In this document: in pieces, positions 17,350 to 27,969 of the stretch
Position numbering within the stretch: the stretch's first letter is position 1
How the letters are laid out: each line of letters starts with the position of its first letter
Source: Cladopsammia gracilis
Lineage: Eukaryota; Cnidaria; Anthozoa; Scleractinia; Dendrophylliidae
Reading direction: 5' to 3'
DNA length: 64,000 nt
Assembly: GCA_022457155.1 (NCBI GenBank)
Contig: JAJGOT010000466.1
Span: 62,001-126,000 of the forward strand
The notes under the pieces: generated by a model
The model's input: the letters and a program-made list of their open reading frames with translations, nothing else
Database searches by the model: none
Told to the model about the DNA's origin: nothing
Translations under genes and position numbers: made by a program

Positions 17350-18110
17350 CACCGATAAAGCAGGGTAGCAACCGCGGACAGCTGTTTCGTTGTCATTGCA
17401 ACACGCTTGGCAATTATGACACCAAATTTGGCCATGTTCCAAAATACTTTTTCAGTTTTTATCCGTTTGATCTCAAAGTTGGAAGGATGGTAGAACTTTG
17501 AATTCCAAATGTTCGTATGGTTTTGGTTTTTCGATTTTAACGGTTTTTGGCGGGAAAGTAACGTCACGAATATTGGGCCAAAATTCAAATTTGACATTTT
17601 AATACATTTAATGGCTACTGCTGAAAGAGCAAGCTCAAGCAAGTTCAAAACCGAAGAGACAACTAAAATATCTTGATACAGTCAAGAGATATAATTGTTT
17701 GAATTTCAAAATTCCCGCCATTTTGTTACTAAAAATAGCACAAATACACATTTCAACTAATTATATTTCTTGACTGAATCAAGATATTTTGGTAATCTCT
17801 TCGGTTTTGGACTTGTGCGAGCTTGCTCTTTCAGAAGCAGCCATTGAATATATCAAAATGTGAAAATTGAATTTTGGCCCAATCTTGGTGACGTCACTTT
17901 CCCGCCAAAAAAAAACGAAAACTGAAAAAACAAAACCAACAAAACATAGACCATGAGAATATTTGTTATTGTGGAAAATTTGAGGCCAACAGGATAAAAG
18001 CTCACGAAGATAATTTGTAACAAAAAAACTTGGCCCAATTTCGATCAAAAATTTCCTAGCGTGAACTCATCAGCGCCGTTTAGCAACTAAACACGACTGC
18101 AAGAATACAG
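17350..18110. mobile_element. long imperfect fold-back element (unit 1 copy)
   Basis: A high-identity inner pair of arms (17,549-17,703 and 17,751-17,906), each bounded by GGCGGGAAAGTNACGTCAC or its complement, surrounds a loop of about 50 nt. Outside these, arms of lower similarity continue (TTTTTATCCGTTTGATCTC pairs with CTTTTATCCTGTTGGCCTC; CCAAATTTGGCC with GAAATTGGGCC), giving a palindrome of about 760 bp. There is no transposase. All small open frames here are by-products of the palindrome. Outer limits are approximate. Confidence 0.7.
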
Positions 18111-18119
18111 TCGTAAATA

Positions 18120-19091
18120 GATTACACAATGACCCGTTCTCCATATAAGATTCCGTATATGAAACAACTTGTCACCCGCATCACGCGTGCCATATCACGT
18201 GTTGCGGGGAACAAGCCGTCCCAAGATGTCACAATGGTGTCTATCAAAAAAGAATGTACATGGCAAGCCAATGTAGACATTCAAACGCATGGACAAAACC
18301 ATGCTGAAAGAAAACACAGCATACCGGATCTAGTAAAGACCTACGGCATTTTTAGCCTTGTTTGTTGCCATTTATACTTACAACATTAAAAAAAAAAAAT
18401 GTACTTTCTGGAGCTCCTGGTCCATGTACTTTCAAATTTTCAGGCGAGCAAATGAAGATTATCGCCTATTTGGTTTCTAAACGGTGAACATTACTAAACA
18501 TGACAACCTCAATAAGATCTTGAAATGATAAATAAAAACGAACGCAAAAAAAAGAGAAATAAGTTTCATAAAGCTGAATTTCCAATAAACGCTGTTAGCT
18601 CAAATTTTAAAACTAAATCGAGGACAATGACGTAATGGGCCCAGTGTTTATTTGTTGGTTACACACTGCAAGTTAAGTATTTCTCAAGCAAGAGTTTGAC
18701 TCAGGCACACTTGAGATTATCAAGTAACACTTTTGGGGTAACACAAGTAACATATTTGGGGTTTACACCTGATGCAAAAGTGTATTCATGTGTATTCGGC
18801 TTGAAACATAAGCTGTTAATCGCTATCAATGTTTGCGCCGCTGCACACGTCTTCCAGTTGGCTTCTGTTTTCCCATTGGCCATTGTCAATTTGCGACGTA
18901 ATTTGGCTCCTTTGAAATAGACACGTTTTCATGGTCACAAAGTGGGTTCAAGTAAGTTCTTTTTACCTGTTTGCCTTCAAAGTAGGTTTCAAGTGCGTCC
19001 AGGATGTACTTAGAAGCCCTAGTGTAAAACCACCAACTATCGAGAAAATAAGGTAATCTTTCTCATCAAATCTTTTTTGAATTTGTTCCAG
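18120..19091 (+). other. unit interior between fold-back element and vWA exon
   Basis: Open frames of 86 codons (18,129) and 74 codons (18,696) recur in the units but show no recognisable domain. The first is broken by a one-base A insertion in units 3 and 5, so it is unlikely to be coding. A donor-like CAA/GTAAGTTC occurs at about 18,954. The stretch ends in a polypyrimidine tract and TTCCAG acceptor. No first half of the vWA domain (DxSxS motif) was found. Confidence 0.4.
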
Positions 19092-19342
19092 ATGTAAAGG
19101 AGGTGAACGTGGTTGTTACAGATGGTTATAGTGGCATTGGAACCGAGGTTCTGAAGACAAAAGTTGATCTTATGAAGAGCAGGAGAATTGAAATGTTTAC
19201 AGTCGGAATAACTAAAAGGATGAAAGATGAAGAATTGCACGTTTTATCGAGTCACCCCGTTAAACGCCACTTATTCAGATTAAATGATTGTAATGGTATA
19301 AAAGAAATAGTCGACTCTATCGTTCAGCAAGTTTGCAAATAG
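19092..19342 (+). CDS. terminal exon, C-terminal half of a vWA domain (unit 1)
   Basis: Acceptor TTTTTTGAATTTGTTCCAG is followed by a phase-1 entry, then VKEVNVVVTDGYSGIGTE and a TAG stop 83 codons on. Matches to the collagen/matrilin-type vWA fold are: the hydrophobic strand with the third metal-site motif (VVVTDG), the strand IEMFTVGI, helix DEELHVLSSHP, and the closing HLFRLNDCNGIKEIV helix ending in Cys-Lys. A full vWA domain is about 175-180 residues; this holds only the last 80 or so, without the DxSxS and Thr metal-binding motifs, which must lie on an upstream exon. No such exon is seen in the unit, so this may be a non-functional exon copy. Unit 1 differs from all others by two silent changes (CACTTATTC for CATTTATTT). 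Confidence 0.75.
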
Positions 19343-19490
19343 TCTAACAGTTTTTACTTAAATATAACTTGTTAGCAATTTTTAACAAATTTTAATTCCA
19401 ATATTTACTTATTAGTAATTTTAAACTAATTTTAATTTTAATATATACTTAGCATATACTTATTTTCAAAAGCTAATTACAGACGCTTTT
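19343..19490. other. AT-rich spacer with short direct repeats
   Basis: Two to three imperfect copies of a TTTACTTATTAGTAATTTT-like motif follow the vWA stop codon. No AATAAA signal is present. Confidence 0.4.
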
Positions 19491-20006
19491 TTATAATGCA
19501 TCAGTCAATTCCAGCAGTGCCCAAGTTCCCCCTGCTCCTCCCCCCCCCCCCCTATCACCGGGACAACCACCGGGCATTTGCATTTTGTGATAAACAATAT
19601 AGCAAATACCCCATGGCGGGGATAAAATATGCTGTGCAAATGCTGCGGGGTATAGTAAACAGGGAAGGAAAATTATTCTAATCTAGACTCATCTAAAAGT
19701 TACCTGAAGGCAAACTAAGTCAACGGAGAAGTGTTTTCCCTCACACTTCCTCTAGTGACCGGTTAGAGAAAGTTCGCAACAAATTTCTTTCTTTGTCAGA
19801 AAATGGAGCCAGGATTTTTTGAGGTCGAAAACACGAGTATGTCAAATACCCCGGGGTACATTGAGGGTAGATTAATGCCAGATCCCCGGGATTCGAACGT
19901 GAACAAATTTTAATGCCCGACTAACGCCCGGGAGGGGGGGGGGGGGGTGGGGTGGTCGGTGGAGGGGGTAGGGATGGGCACTGCTGAACTTAACTAATGC
20001 ATAATT
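19491..20006. mobile_element. fold-back MITE with homopolymer C and G tracts (unit 1 copy)
   Basis: The left end TTATAATGCATCAGTCAATT...CAGCAGTGCCCA is mirrored at the right by TGGGCACTGCTGAACTTAACT AATGCATAATT. Inside are a C run near the left end and a G run near the right end, both variable between units (C 10-19, G 10-17), plus ACCGGGCATTTGC and CCCGACTAACGCCCGGG segments in inverted orientation. A related left-end sequence (TATGCATCAGTCATTTTCAGCAGTGCC) recurs alone near 20,205, so a second, solo end is present in each unit. Confidence 0.65.
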
Positions 20007-20914
20007 TGGCAGGTAATAAATTACAATGCGTCTCGGCTGTAATTGCAGCCACTGAATAAAATAGACCGTAAAAATAAGCCACTTCAGAAAAACAATCTCC
20101 TGTTATTAGAATTGTTAGTGCTTGTGTAATGCAGCTTTGATCGTAGTTGTCAGTAATTAAGTTGATATTTGTCTTCAACGGGATCAGTATTGGTTTTCAC
20201 TCCTTATGCATCAGTCATTTTCAGCAGTGCCGTTCCGGGCGTTTGTGGGGTATTTGACGACGTTACAATATTAAGATGGTTCCGCCTATAGTACTCCCAC
20301 TTTGTAAGACTTTTCAGACATGATTTACAGACTTCATAAAATCTGCCAACAATGTTTGTAAATCTACTATTTACAAAGATTTTATAATGCCTGGCTTCTG
20401 ATATAAAATGTCTGTAAATGGCACTGCGTAAGTTTAATTTTAATTCAGTTACCAAATCTCTGTAAATTAATGTGGTCCCCAAGCGGAACATCCAATGACA
20501 AACAGAGAATTATAAAATCTCTTTAAATTGACACAATCAAAAATAATCTACATCCAGTGTTCACTCACATAATCTAAGAAATTCAAAATGCAACCTTTTG
20601 GTTCCTAGACCGAGTACTAAAGCAGGCAAACGAAGTTTTCAATATCGCGGTTCTGCTCTTTGAAACAAATTGCCTTTGAGTGCTAAGATGTAGCCCACTC
20701 TTAGCTCTTTTAAATAATACATTTACTTTCTATCTGATTTAATGAGAGATAAAGGATATTTTTGTAGTTTTAAGTATAATCCCGTATAGATCATGAATTC
20801 AGTTAGATAATTTAATTTAGTTAAGTAATTAATCTATTGTTGTTTAAGGCTCGACAGAAGAGCATGTATTATGAATGGACACCGCGTACGATAAACAAAG
20901 TTTACCTACCTAAC
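20007..20914. other. unit interior with diverged minisatellite relatives
   Basis: It contains scattered relatives of the 35-bp repeat (GAGAATTATAAAATCTCTTTAAATTGACAC near 20,505; AAATCTCTGTAAATTAATG near 20,453; both orientations between 20,320 and 20,420), then AT-rich unique sequence. A 95-codon minus-strand open frame (20,491-20,204) translates these repeats and is not considered a gene. Confidence 0.45.
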
Positions 20915-21370
20915 GGAGCATTATAAAATATCTGAAAATTGACACAAACGAGGCATTATAAAATCTCTGTAAATTGATACAAACGGGGTATTATAAAATC
21001 TCTGTAAATTGACACAAACGAGGCATTATAAAATCTCTGTAAATTGACACAAACCGGACATTATAAAATCTCTGTAAATTGACACAAACGGGGCATTATA
21101 AAATCTCTGTAAATTGACACAAACGGGGCATTATAACATCTCTGTAAATTGACACAAACGGGGCATTATAAAATCTCTGTAAATTGACGAAAACGGGGCA
21201 TTATAAAATCTCTGTAAATTGACACAAACGGGGCGTTATGAAATCTCTGTAAATTGACATAAACGGGCATAATAAAAAATCTCTGTAAATTGACGCAAAC
21301 GGGGCACTATAAAATCTCCGTAAATTGACGCAAACGCGGCGTTATAAAATCTCTGCCATTTGACGCAAAC
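20915..21370 (+). repeat. 35-bp minisatellite, 13 copies (unit 1)
   Basis: Consensus GGGGCATTATAAAATCTCTG followed by TAAATTGACACAAAC, 35 bp. The first (ATCTGAAAATTG) and last copies (CTCTGCCATTTGACG) are diverged, the usual edge pattern. Type-A markers: one copy starts CCGGACATT, and one has six As in CATAATAAAAAATC. Confidence 0.95.
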
Positions 21371-21397
21371 TATTTTTTTTAGTAAAGAAGGCATTTT

Positions 21398-21884
21398 ACT
21401 CGATATTTTGAGTTAGTTCACTTAAAATTTGACTTAAATATTTAATCCAACACAGTGAGTTGAAACAACACCTTATTTTTGCTCTTATTTTTGAGAAAAT
21501 CAAGTGGAAGTCACTTTTTCTTAAACACTGACGATTAAAAACTTACTCACCGCAGTGAGTAAGTGTTTCTCACTCAAATTCAAGACATGAGTTAATTCTT
21601 AAAGTGAGTTGAAACAACTCTTTATTTTGAGTGAACTTATTCACTCAAAATACTCGATATTTTGAGTTAGTTTACTTAAAATTTGACTTAAATATTTAAT
21701 CCAACACAGTGAGTTGAAACAACACCTTATTTTTGCTCTTATTTTTGAGAAAATCAAGTGGAAGTCACTTTTAATCAAACATACGATTGAATACCTACTC
21801 ACCGCAAGGAGTAAGTGTTTCTCACTCAAATTCAGACATGAGTTAAGTGAGTTGAAACAACTCTTTCTTTTGAGTGAACTTAGT
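21398..21884 (+). repeat. 254-bp tandem duplication rich in GAGT/ACTC (unit 1)
   Basis: ACTCGATATTTTGAGTTAGTT starts at 21,398 and again at 21,652, and the following 230 bp are duplicated with few changes. Both copies contain short palindromes such as GAGTGAAC...TTCACTC and CTCACCGCAGTGAG, so the single strand can form several small hairpins. A 5- to 8-bp deletion at GCAGTGAGTAAGTG separates unit haplotypes. Confidence 0.8.
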
Positions 21885-22830
21885 GTAACAGTCCGACATC
21901 TACTCAAATGTGAGCAAACGCACACTCATAAGAGATTGCCGCTTCGCGCCGGCGAGAGCGGGAAAAAACGTATCATCCAAAAAGTCGGGAAGGAAGATAA
22001 AGCACTGGTCTCAGAGTATAAAACACAGTCTTCAGTTTAAATTAATACATGTATGGCATTTAACATAAAGTATCAACGTGAAGACACAAGTAGAACAAGA
22101 AGGACTCGACCAAGTCCCAAGCTATCATAATTATGGGATGCAGACAATGCCATGTGCTGTCAAGAAAATACTGATATAGGCCCGGTGGAGTACATGTATA
22201 AAGAAACACATGCACAAGCAACCATACTGTTGAATAGTGTTGGAACATGATAAACATTGGTTTTGTTTGTTATTATTTCTAGATGCTTTGTGAATACTCG
22301 CAAAGAGCAGGCTTTAAGGTTCGAACCTAGCTAGCCTCACCCCCTCCCCCTTCCCTCTCCCTTCCCTCACAGAGAACTCAAAATGAATCAGTATGGTGGC
22401 TTTGGCATGTGTTTGTTTATACTCCACTAGACTTTTGTTTTATCTGAATCCAAAAGCCATGGCATTGTCAGCATCTCATAATACATGTAATAGCACACTG
22501 TAGCTTGGGACTTGGCCCAGTGGTTCTTGTTCTACTGTACATGCATCAAACGTAAAATGTGGGAAAAAAATTGAAATTGACACAAATTAGGGGCGGTTCA
22601 TCAGGGTGGTCCATGGACCTGGTCCAAAGCTGTTGTACTTCACTCATTTTTTTTTTTCTTTAGTCTGTGTGAGATACATGTAATGTTTGCTAATGAGGAT
22701 AAAACAAAAATAGAATCAAGGATAGTTTTAAGCACAACATGCATGTAGCCATCGTGTGGGTAAATACATGTAGCATCATTACATGTACGTTATTTTTACT
22801 TTACAATGGATACAGCCTTGTCAGGGCTGT
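21885..22830. other. unit interior, no recognised gene
   Basis: Unique sequence with a GC-rich CTTCGCGCCGGCGAGAGCGG segment near 21,942, a TC-rich tract (CCCCCTCCCCCTTCCC) near 22,340 and many ACATGTA motifs. Open frames here are under 110 codons and lack any known domain. Confidence 0.4.
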
Positions 22831-23070
22831 AAGGCTGTGCTCTAAATCTGCATTATTGGTGCCAGCGTATAAGTTTTGTGAAAAACTACATGTTTGTACA
22901 CTTTTTTGATCACCCATATAATGCCCCAAGGACAGCCCAACATTGCAAAATTTTACCTTTGGACGAGCAGGAAATCTTTGTTTTTGCACCAAACGTATAT
23001 GCTGGGCACCCCGGATTTCAAGTGTTTGGAGATTTCGGGCTCCTAACTGTTTTGTTTAGAGCACAGCCTT
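22831..23070. mobile_element. 240-bp fold-back MITE with AAGGCTGTGCTCTAAA ends (unit 1 copy)
   Basis: The left end AAGGCTGTGCTCTAAA matches the complement of the right end TTTAGAGCACAGCCTT. Inner arms also pair: GGTGCCAGCGTATAAGTTTT with the complement of ACGTATATGCTGGGCACC. It has no coding capacity; the 75-codon open frame across it is incidental. Unit 4 has a local duplication of TTTCAAGTGTTTGGAGA inside it. Confidence 0.7.
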
Positions 23071-23797
23071 GGTTGTCTAATACATGTTCAGGTATGTACA
23101 TGTAGTCAAAGTGTATAGTTTTTTAAATCTTAATGGTGACTATTTCCTTTATTTCTTAGAAAGCTGACAAAACTACAGTACTATAGCATGCAGTTGCTAG
23201 TAGCATGAAAAATATGTAAAATGGTCTGAGCCAGTGGTACATGCATATTATCTTTCATCTTGCAGCAATGGAACTTGTTGATTAATTTTATTTTGTCCAA
23301 CCCCCAGCCTGATACACTGTATTGTAAGTTACAATGCATGGCATCGCCATGGGAATATCTCTTGATTTCTAACATTCCCATGCATGTAAGAGTACATGGG
23401 GGCATCATACACATCAATATTATCAACTTCTGCTTACGGATTCCTCCTGTCTCTTTGAAGATACAGTAGATTCTGTAGTCATGGTGTCATTAGCACACAA
23501 CTAATGTACCTTTTAACCCAGAGTAGACTTTAAACTATGCAAGAGTTGCATGACTCTGTGTTGTGTTTATACATGCATGTATACAGGAGCATAATTTGCA
23601 CTGGTCTTGCATGTATAAATACTGTATGATAGACACATGAATAATATAAAGCAGTTGGTTTCAAATGAAACTAAGTGTGATAATGAATTGGTGGGGGAGT
23701 GAAACAAAATGTTAGTGTTATTAGCCATGTTGATAAAGTAAATTGCCACCATAAAAGGAAACCTGTGAAAACCAGGGTGCCCAGCATTGAGTTTTAT
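23071..23797. other. unit 3' end, no recognised gene
   Basis: Unique sequence carrying three sites that separate type A from type B units (GAAAAATATG/GAAAAAGATG, ACATGCATATT/ACATGTATATT, ATTATCAAC/ATTATTAAC). It ends at the junction TTTTATG/CCAAATTT. Confidence 0.5.
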
Positions 23798-25659
23798 GCC
23801 AAATTTCGATTCACTTCCATTCCGTTTGCAAAAGTTATTGCGAATAAACGGTTTTTTCCTGGTCAAAGCCCTTGACCCAGGCCTTAAATCACTTGAGTTG
23901 CGAGACACCAATACGACAGACACCGATAAAGCAGGGTAGCAACCGCGGACAGCTGTTTCGTTGTTATTGCAACACGCTTGGCAATTATGACACCAAATTT
24001 GGCCATGTTCCAAAATACTTTTTCAGTTTTCATCCGTTTGATCTCAAAGTTGGAAGGATGGTAGAACTTTGAATTCCAAATGTTCGTATGGTTTTGGTTT
24101 TTCGATTTTAACGGTTTTTGGCGGGAAAGTGACGTCACGAATATTGGGCCAAAATTCAAATTTGACATTTTAATACATTTAATGGCTACTGCTGAAAGAG
24201 CAAGCTCAAGCAAGTTCAAAACCGAAGAGACAACTAAAATATCTTGATACAGTCAAGAGATATAATTGTTTGAATTTCAAAATTCCCGCCATTTTGTTAC
24301 TAAAAATAGCACAAATACACATTTCAACTAATTATATTTCTTGACTGAATCAAGATATTTTGGTAATCTCTTCGGTTTTGGACTTGTGCGAGCTTGCTCT
24401 TTCAGAAGCAGCCATTGAATATATCAAAATGTGAAAATTGAATTTTGGCCCAATCTTGGTGACGTCACTTTCCCGCCAAAAAAAACGAAAACTGAAAAAA
24501 CAAAACCAACAAAACATAGACCATGAGAATATTTGTTATTGTGGAAAATTTGAGGCCAACAGGATAAAAGCTCACGAAGATAATTTGTAACAAAAAAACT
24601 TGGCCCAATTTCGATCAAAAATTTCCTAGCGTGAACTCATCAGCGCCGTTTAGCAACTAAACACGACTGCAAGAATACAGTCGTAAATAGATTACACAAT
24701 GACCCGTTCTCCATATAAGATTCCGTATATGAAACAACTTGTCACCCGCATCACGCGTGCCATATCACGTGTTGCGGGGAACAAGCCGTCCCAAGATGTC
24801 ACAATGGTGTCTATCAAAAAAGAATGTACATGGCAAGCCAATGTAGACATTCAAACGCATGGACAAAACCATGCTGAAAGAAAACACAGCATACCGGATC
24901 TAGTAAAGACCTACGGCATTTTTAGCCTTGTTTGTTGCCATTTATACTTACAACATTAAAAAAAAAATGTACTTTCTGGAGCTCCTGGTACATGTACTTT
25001 CAAATTTTCAGGCGAGCAAATGAAGATTATCGCCTATTTGGTTTCTAAACGGTGAACATTACTAAACATGACAACCTCAATAAGATCTTGAAATGATAAA
25101 TAAAAACGAACGCAAAAAAAAGAGAAATAAGTTTCATAAAGCTGAATTTCCAATAAACGCTGTTAGCTCAAATTTTAAAACTAAATCGAGGACAATGACG
25201 TAATGGGCCCAGTGTTTATTTGTTGGTTACACACTGCAAGTTAAGTATTTCTCTAGCAAGAGTTTGACTCAGGCACACTTGAGATTATCAAGTAACACTT
25301 TTGGGGTAACACAAGTAACATATTTGGGGTTTACACCTGATGCAAAAGTGTATTCATGTGTATTCGGCTTGAAACATAAGCTGTTAATCACTATCAATGT
25401 TTGCGCCGCTGCACACGTCTTCCAGTTGGCTTCTGTTTTCCCATTGGCCATTGTGAATTTGCGACGTAATTTGGCTCCTTTGAAAAAGACACGTTTTCAT
25501 GGTCACAAAGTGGGTTCAAGTAAGTTCTTTTTACCTGTTTGCCTTCAAAGTAGGTTTCAAGTGCGTCCAGGATGTACTTAGAAGCCCTAGTGTAAAACCA
25601 CCAACTATCGAGAAAATAAGGTAATCTTTCTCATCAAATCTTTTTTGAATTTGTTCCAG

Positions 25660-25910
25660 ATGTAAAGGAGGTGAACGTGGTTGTTACAGATGGTTATAGT
25701 GGCATTGGAACCGAGGTTCTGAAGACAAAAGTTGATCTTATGAAGAGCAGGAGAATTGAAATGTTTACAGTCGGAATAACTAAAAGGATGAAAGATGAAG
25801 AATTGCACGTTTTATCGAGTCACCCCGTTAAACGCCATTTATTTAGATTAAATGATTGTAATGGTATAAAAGAAATAGTCGACTCTATCGTTCAGCAAGT
25901 TTGCAAATAG
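25660..25910 (+). CDS. vWA half-domain terminal exon (unit 2)
   Basis: Same acceptor, phase and protein as unit 1. The silent CATTTATTT form found here is shared with units 3 to 7. Confidence 0.75.
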
Positions 25911-27480
25911 TCTAACAGTTTTTACTTAAATATAACTTGTTAGCAATTTTAACAAATTTTAATTCCAATATTTACTTATTAGTAATTTTAAACTAATTTT
26001 AATTTTAATATATACTTAGCATATACTTATTTTCAAAAGCTAATTACAGACGCTTTTTTATAATGCATCAGTCAATTCCAGCAGTGCCCAAGTTCCCGCT
26101 GCTCCCCCCCCCCCCCTATCACCGGGACAACCACCGGGCATTTGCATTTTGTGAAAAACAATATAGCAAATACCCCATGGCGGGGATAAAATATGCTGTG
26201 CAAATGCTGCGGGGTATAGTAAACAGGGAAGGAAAATTATTCTAATCTAGACTCATCTAAAAGTTACCTGAAGGCAAACTAAGTCAACGGAGAAGTGTTT
26301 TCCCTCACACTTCCTCTAGTGACCGGTTAGAGAAAGTTGGCAACAAATTTCTTTCTTTGTCAGAAAATGGAGCCAGGATTTTTTGAGGTCGAAAACACGA
26401 GTATGTCAAATACCCCGGGGTACATTGAGGGTAGATTAATGCCAGATCCCCGGGATTCGAACGTGAACAAATTTTAATGCCCGACTAACGCCCGGGAGGG
26501 GGGGGGGGGGGGGTGGGGTGGTCGGTGGAGGGGGTAGGGATGGGCACTGCTGAACTTAACTAATGCATAATTTGGCAGGTAATAAATTACAATGCGTCTC
26601 GGCTGTAATTGCAGCCACTGAATAAAATAGACCGTAAAAATAAGCCACTTCAGAAAAACAATCTCCTGTTATTAGAATTGTTAGTGCTTGTGTAATGCAG
26701 CTTTGATCGTAGTTGTCAGTAATAAAGTTGATATTTGTCTTCAACGGGATCAGTATTGGTTTTCACTCCTTATGCATCAGCCATTTTCAGCAGTGCCGTT
26801 CTGGGCGTTTGTGGGGTATTTGACGACGTTACAATATTAAGATGGTTCCGCCTATAGTACTCCCACTTTGTAAGACTTTTCAGACATGATTTACAGACTT
26901 CATAAAATCTGCCAACAATGTTTGTAAATCTACTATTTACAAAGATTTTATAATGCCTGGCTTCTGATATAAAATGTCTGTAAATGGCACTGCGTAAGTT
27001 TAATTTTAATTCAGTTACCAAATCTCTGTAAATTAATGTGGTCCCCAAGCGGAACATCCAATGACAAACAGAGAATTATAAAATCTCTTTAAATTGACAC
27101 AATCAAAAATAATCTACATCCAGTGTTCACTCACATAATCTAAGAAATTCAAAATACAACCTTTTGGTTCCTAGACCGAGTACTGAAGCAGGCAAACGAA
27201 GTTTTCAATATCGCGGTTCTGCTCTTTGAAACAAATTGCCTTTGAGTGCTAAGATGTAGCCCACTCTTAGCTCTTTTTAATCATACATTTACTTTCTATC
27301 TGATTTAATGAGAGATAAAGGATATTTTTGTAGTTTTAAGTATAATCCCGTATAGATCATGAATTCAGTTAGATAATTTAATTTAGTTAAGTAATTAATC
27401 TATTGTTGTTTAAGGCTCGACAGAAGAGCATGTATTATGAATGGACACCGCGTACGATAAACAAAGTTTACCTACCTAAC

Positions 27481-27969
27481 GGAGCATTATAAAATATCTG
27501 AAAATTGACACAAACGAGGAATTATAAAATCTCTGTAAATTGACACAAACGGGGTATTATAAAATCTCTGTAAATTGACACAAACGAGGCATTATAAAAT
27601 CTCTGTAAATTGACACAAACGGGACATTATAAAATCTCTGTAAATTGACACAAACGGGGCATTATAACATCTCTGTAAATTGACACAAACGGGGCATTAT
27701 AACATCTCTGTAAATTGACACAAACGGGGCATTATAACATCTCTGTAAATTGACACAAACGGGGCATTATAAAATCTCTGTAAATTGACACAAACGGGAC
27801 ATTATAAAATCTCTGTAAATTGACACAAACGGGGCGTTATGAAATCTCTGTAAATTGACATAAACGGGCATAATAAAATCTCTGTAAATTGACGCAAACG
27901 GGGCACTATAAAATCTCCGTAAATTGACGCAAACGCGGCGTTATAAAATCTCTGCCATTTGACGCAAAC
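27481..27969 (+). repeat. 35-bp minisatellite, 14 copies (unit 2)
   Basis: Three neighbouring copies carry ATTATAACATC rather than ATTATAAAATC, against one in type A, which indicates a local copy-number gain. The CGGGACATT form marks type B. Confidence 0.95.

Larger units (their letters stand above)
17227..23797 (+). repeat. array unit 1 (type A)
   Basis: Length 6,571 bp. Parts: fold-back element 17,350-18,110; vWA exon 19,092-19,342; MITE 19,491-20,006; 35-bp minisatellite 20,915-21,370; 254-bp duplication 21,398-21,884; third MITE 22,831-23,070. It has the most private differences, concentrated in its first 2 kb (CACTTTTATTCC for CACTTCCATTCC, GTAACGTCAC for GTGACGTCAC, two silent changes in the vWA exon), as expected for an edge unit that exchanges less with its neighbours. 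Confidence 0.9.

Noticed and set aside
18129..18389. 86-codon open frame (MTRSPYKIPYMKQ start) present in most units
   Set aside because: A one-base insertion breaks it in units 3 and 5, it has no recognisable domain, and its recurrence reflects unit duplication rather than selection.
12673..19342. The vWA exon in unit 1 as the true last exon of the left-hand gene
   Set aside because: Phases would allow it (both phase 1), but the left gene already has a terminal exon at 12,960 and no first-half vWA exon, so the join would give a domain fragment. Kept only as a remote possibility.
20204..20491. 95-codon minus-strand open frame present in every unit
   Set aside because: It reads through diverged copies of the 35-bp repeat and part of a MITE end. 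Conservation between units is expected from their recent origin.
20915..21370. Possible CRISPR-like array
   Set aside because: The 35-bp units are contiguous with no unique spacers and the genome is eukaryotic, so it is an ordinary minisatellite.
21641..22040. Overlapping open frames of 94 and 108 codons on opposite strands
   Set aside because: They cover the 254-bp duplication and its palindromes. Overlap on both strands with no domain match argues against coding.
22310..22345. Possible tRNA B-box (GGTTCGAACC)
   Set aside because: The match is a short palindrome without an A-box, acceptor stem or cloverleaf.
22801..23105. 63- to 75-codon open frames across the third MITE
   Set aside because: They lie inside an inverted repeat, on both strands, without a domain.
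23567..24013. 148-codon minus-strand open frame spanning the unit junction
   Set aside because: It exists only because two units are joined, crosses the fold-back element and is altered in units 3 and 7.
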